Of a stretch of DNA of 64,000 nt, positions 62,815 through 64,000 are shown in pieces. The notes under the pieces were generated by a model. It saw only the letters and a list, made by a program, of their open reading frames with translations. It was not told where the DNA came from and ran no database searches. The stretch is from Pseudo-nitzschia pungens (lineage: Eukaryota; Bacillariophyta; Bacillariophyceae; Bacillariales; Bacillariaceae). The stretch's first letter is position 1. The number at the start of each line of letters is the position of its first letter. Both the position numbers and the translations under genes were made by a program. The DNA is taken from assembly GCA_037355855.1 (NCBI GenBank), contig CM074758.1:7785001-7849000 (forward strand), written 5' to 3'.

Positions 62815-63190
62815 TCACACTTCCGCATTTCTTCTTTCATGGGCGCCTGGAGGGGAAGTAGGAAACAGCACCATTAAGCAGGAGCTTAATATCCAGTGTC
62901 GGGACCTCTTCGTCTCCATCTTCAGCAGTATGCTCGATGTGGATTGAATGAGATGAATTGGGGTCAAACTGTCTTGTCGTCTCATCCACTCGATTGTGTC
63001 CACAGTCTCTAACTTGGTTGGGGCAAATCAAGCTGTGTTGTAGCCTGTCCCCAAAATGTAGTGTCTCATGGTAATAGATTAACCAATTCTTCCTAACTGG
63101 ATCTGTACGAGAATCCACGTGGGAGGTGACTTGGTCTTCCAATAGAATCATGTTGCAACCAGCAGCCGTGCTACACTCGTAGCAGAGCAC
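62815..63190 (-). pseudogene. second copy of the copia pre-integrase motif
   Basis: WLIYYHETLHFGDRLQHSLICPNQVRDCGHNRVDETTRQFDPNSSHSIHI repeats the motif of 62590-62400 with about 60% identity, so two related elements or an internal duplication are overlaid. Confidence 0.65.
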
Positions 63191-64000
63191 GCCATAGCAG
63201 GTCTATCAACGAGCATCGTTGCTGTCGCTCATAGCATGCTGCCCTTGCTCATATCTTGTATCGGTCATCCTTATATCTACCATCCTGTATCCTCTATCCT
63301 TGTAAGTCACGAGCTCTGTGAGCGTCACAGTGCTCCTTACATTAGATCGCCTTCAGTTCAGCGCCCTGTCTCTAACAATGCGCTGCGGGTCCAATCTGCG
63401 CTTATTCCTTTTTAGCTGCTGTAGGCTTCTCACCTGTCTGGGCATCGATGTTGTTCTCTTGTTGCTGCTACTGCTCTTTCGCCGTAAAGACATACATAAG
63501 CATCGTTCCCGCTGTGGTTCAGGTATAGAGAATCAATCGGTCTGGCAAGAACGCTGCGCTTAGCCGCGAATTGTGTCTAGCGTCTAGCGTCTTGCTAAGC
63601 TTATTCTGCTGCAAATCGCGTCCAGCGTCTTGTCCAGCTTCTGCTGCAAATCGATCCGGTGTCATGGATTTGGCTATCGATCCGTCGTTCCAGGATAAAG
63701 CAATCGCTTGCGCTCGTAAGGTAGTCCTCTTTCTCGTAGATCAGTCGTCGGGCACTACCGATGACACCTTTTCTTCTGTCACGAGCAAAGATAGGCTTCT
63801 TGTTGAGGATACTGGTGGTTTCAGAGATACTTTTTGCAAATACTTGCAGACATACAGGCCTTTCGGCCGTCAAACGTCATAGACACTCAGATTCGCTGTC
63901 TGTAAGACATATAGGTTCGCTGATGTTGTTGCCGCTGCTGATGCCGCTGCTGATGCCGCCGCTTGTGCCCCTGCTCCTGCTCAATCTCAGATCCAAAGGT
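63191..64000. other. right edge, no gene supported
   Basis: An imperfect GCTGCTGATGCC triplet-type repeat occurs at 63918-63990. Short frames on both strands lack recognisable motifs. Confidence 0.4.

Larger units (their letters stand above)
58996..63190 (-). mobile_element. decayed copia-type (CoDi-like) element(s)
   Basis: Minus-strand fragments in copia order from right to left: a pre-integrase motif twice (63190-62815 and 62590-61676), integrase C-terminus (61586-60948), integrase-RT linker (60889-60536) and RNase H (59346-58996). RT itself is missing. Stops and shifts separate the pieces. The integrase/linker motifs match diatom CoDi-type polyproteins as I know them. Confidence 0.7.

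Overview
The window looks like nuclear DNA of a diatom, probably pennate. Genes carry short GT-AG spliceosomal introns. Three predicted plastid proteins have bipartite presequences with a Phe just after the signal-peptide cleavage site (…AYA|FAP…, …TDA|FGV…, …CHS|FTA…), the hallmark of secondary red plastids. One cluster of copia-like fragments carries motifs I associate with diatom CoDi elements. There is one 500-N assembly gap (6118-6617). No genus is claimed.

Layout. 1-30 kb and 39.7-45.2 kb are genic: an FKBP8-like gene cut by the left edge; NDUFS8 of complex I; a bZIP factor and a folylpolyglutamate/dihydrofolate synthase, both cut by the N gap; a probable GPI-anchored secreted protein; a beta-rich, possibly bacterial-type protein; a METTL13-type methyltransferase; a 922-residue coiled-coil protein; an EngB/YihA GTPase; a small repeat protein; a plastid membrane protein with an internal duplication; a plastid DUF3119-like protein; a thioredoxin-thioredoxin reductase fusion; plastid MutS2; and a secreted double-fasciclin protein. 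These are independently transcribed genes on both strands, with no operon logic. The shared themes are organelle proteins (complex I, EngB, MutS2, plastid membrane proteins), redox and folate metabolism, and cell-surface proteins.

31.0-39.3 kb is a large minus-strand retroelement with a gag-like ORF, an RT/RNase H ORF, an overlapping tyrosine-recombinase ORF and a fourth unidentified ORF. This is DIRS-like organisation, and the element has extreme strand asymmetry (G/T-rich plus strand).

45.4-58 kb is a nested transposon landfill whose insertion order can be read from target-site duplications. A 5'-truncated APE-type LINE (13-bp TSD) was hit inside its own right TSD by an LTR element (309-bp LTRs, 5-bp TSD) that retains only integrase. 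Beyond it lies a ~145-bp satellite interrupted by another shrunken LTR element (TSD GCTAG), a ~102-bp satellite, and a frameshifted gag fragment. The 1-kb spacer before the LINE (45.4-46.4 kb) is packed with near-perfect hairpins and MITE-like copies.

59-63.2 kb holds decayed copia-type fragments on the minus strand. Long intergenic stretches are AT-rich and repeatedly contain TAACCTTAC/GTAAGGTTA and GTACGTAC-like words. I found no convincing tRNA, rRNA or CRISPR, and no promoter I could support from sequence alone.
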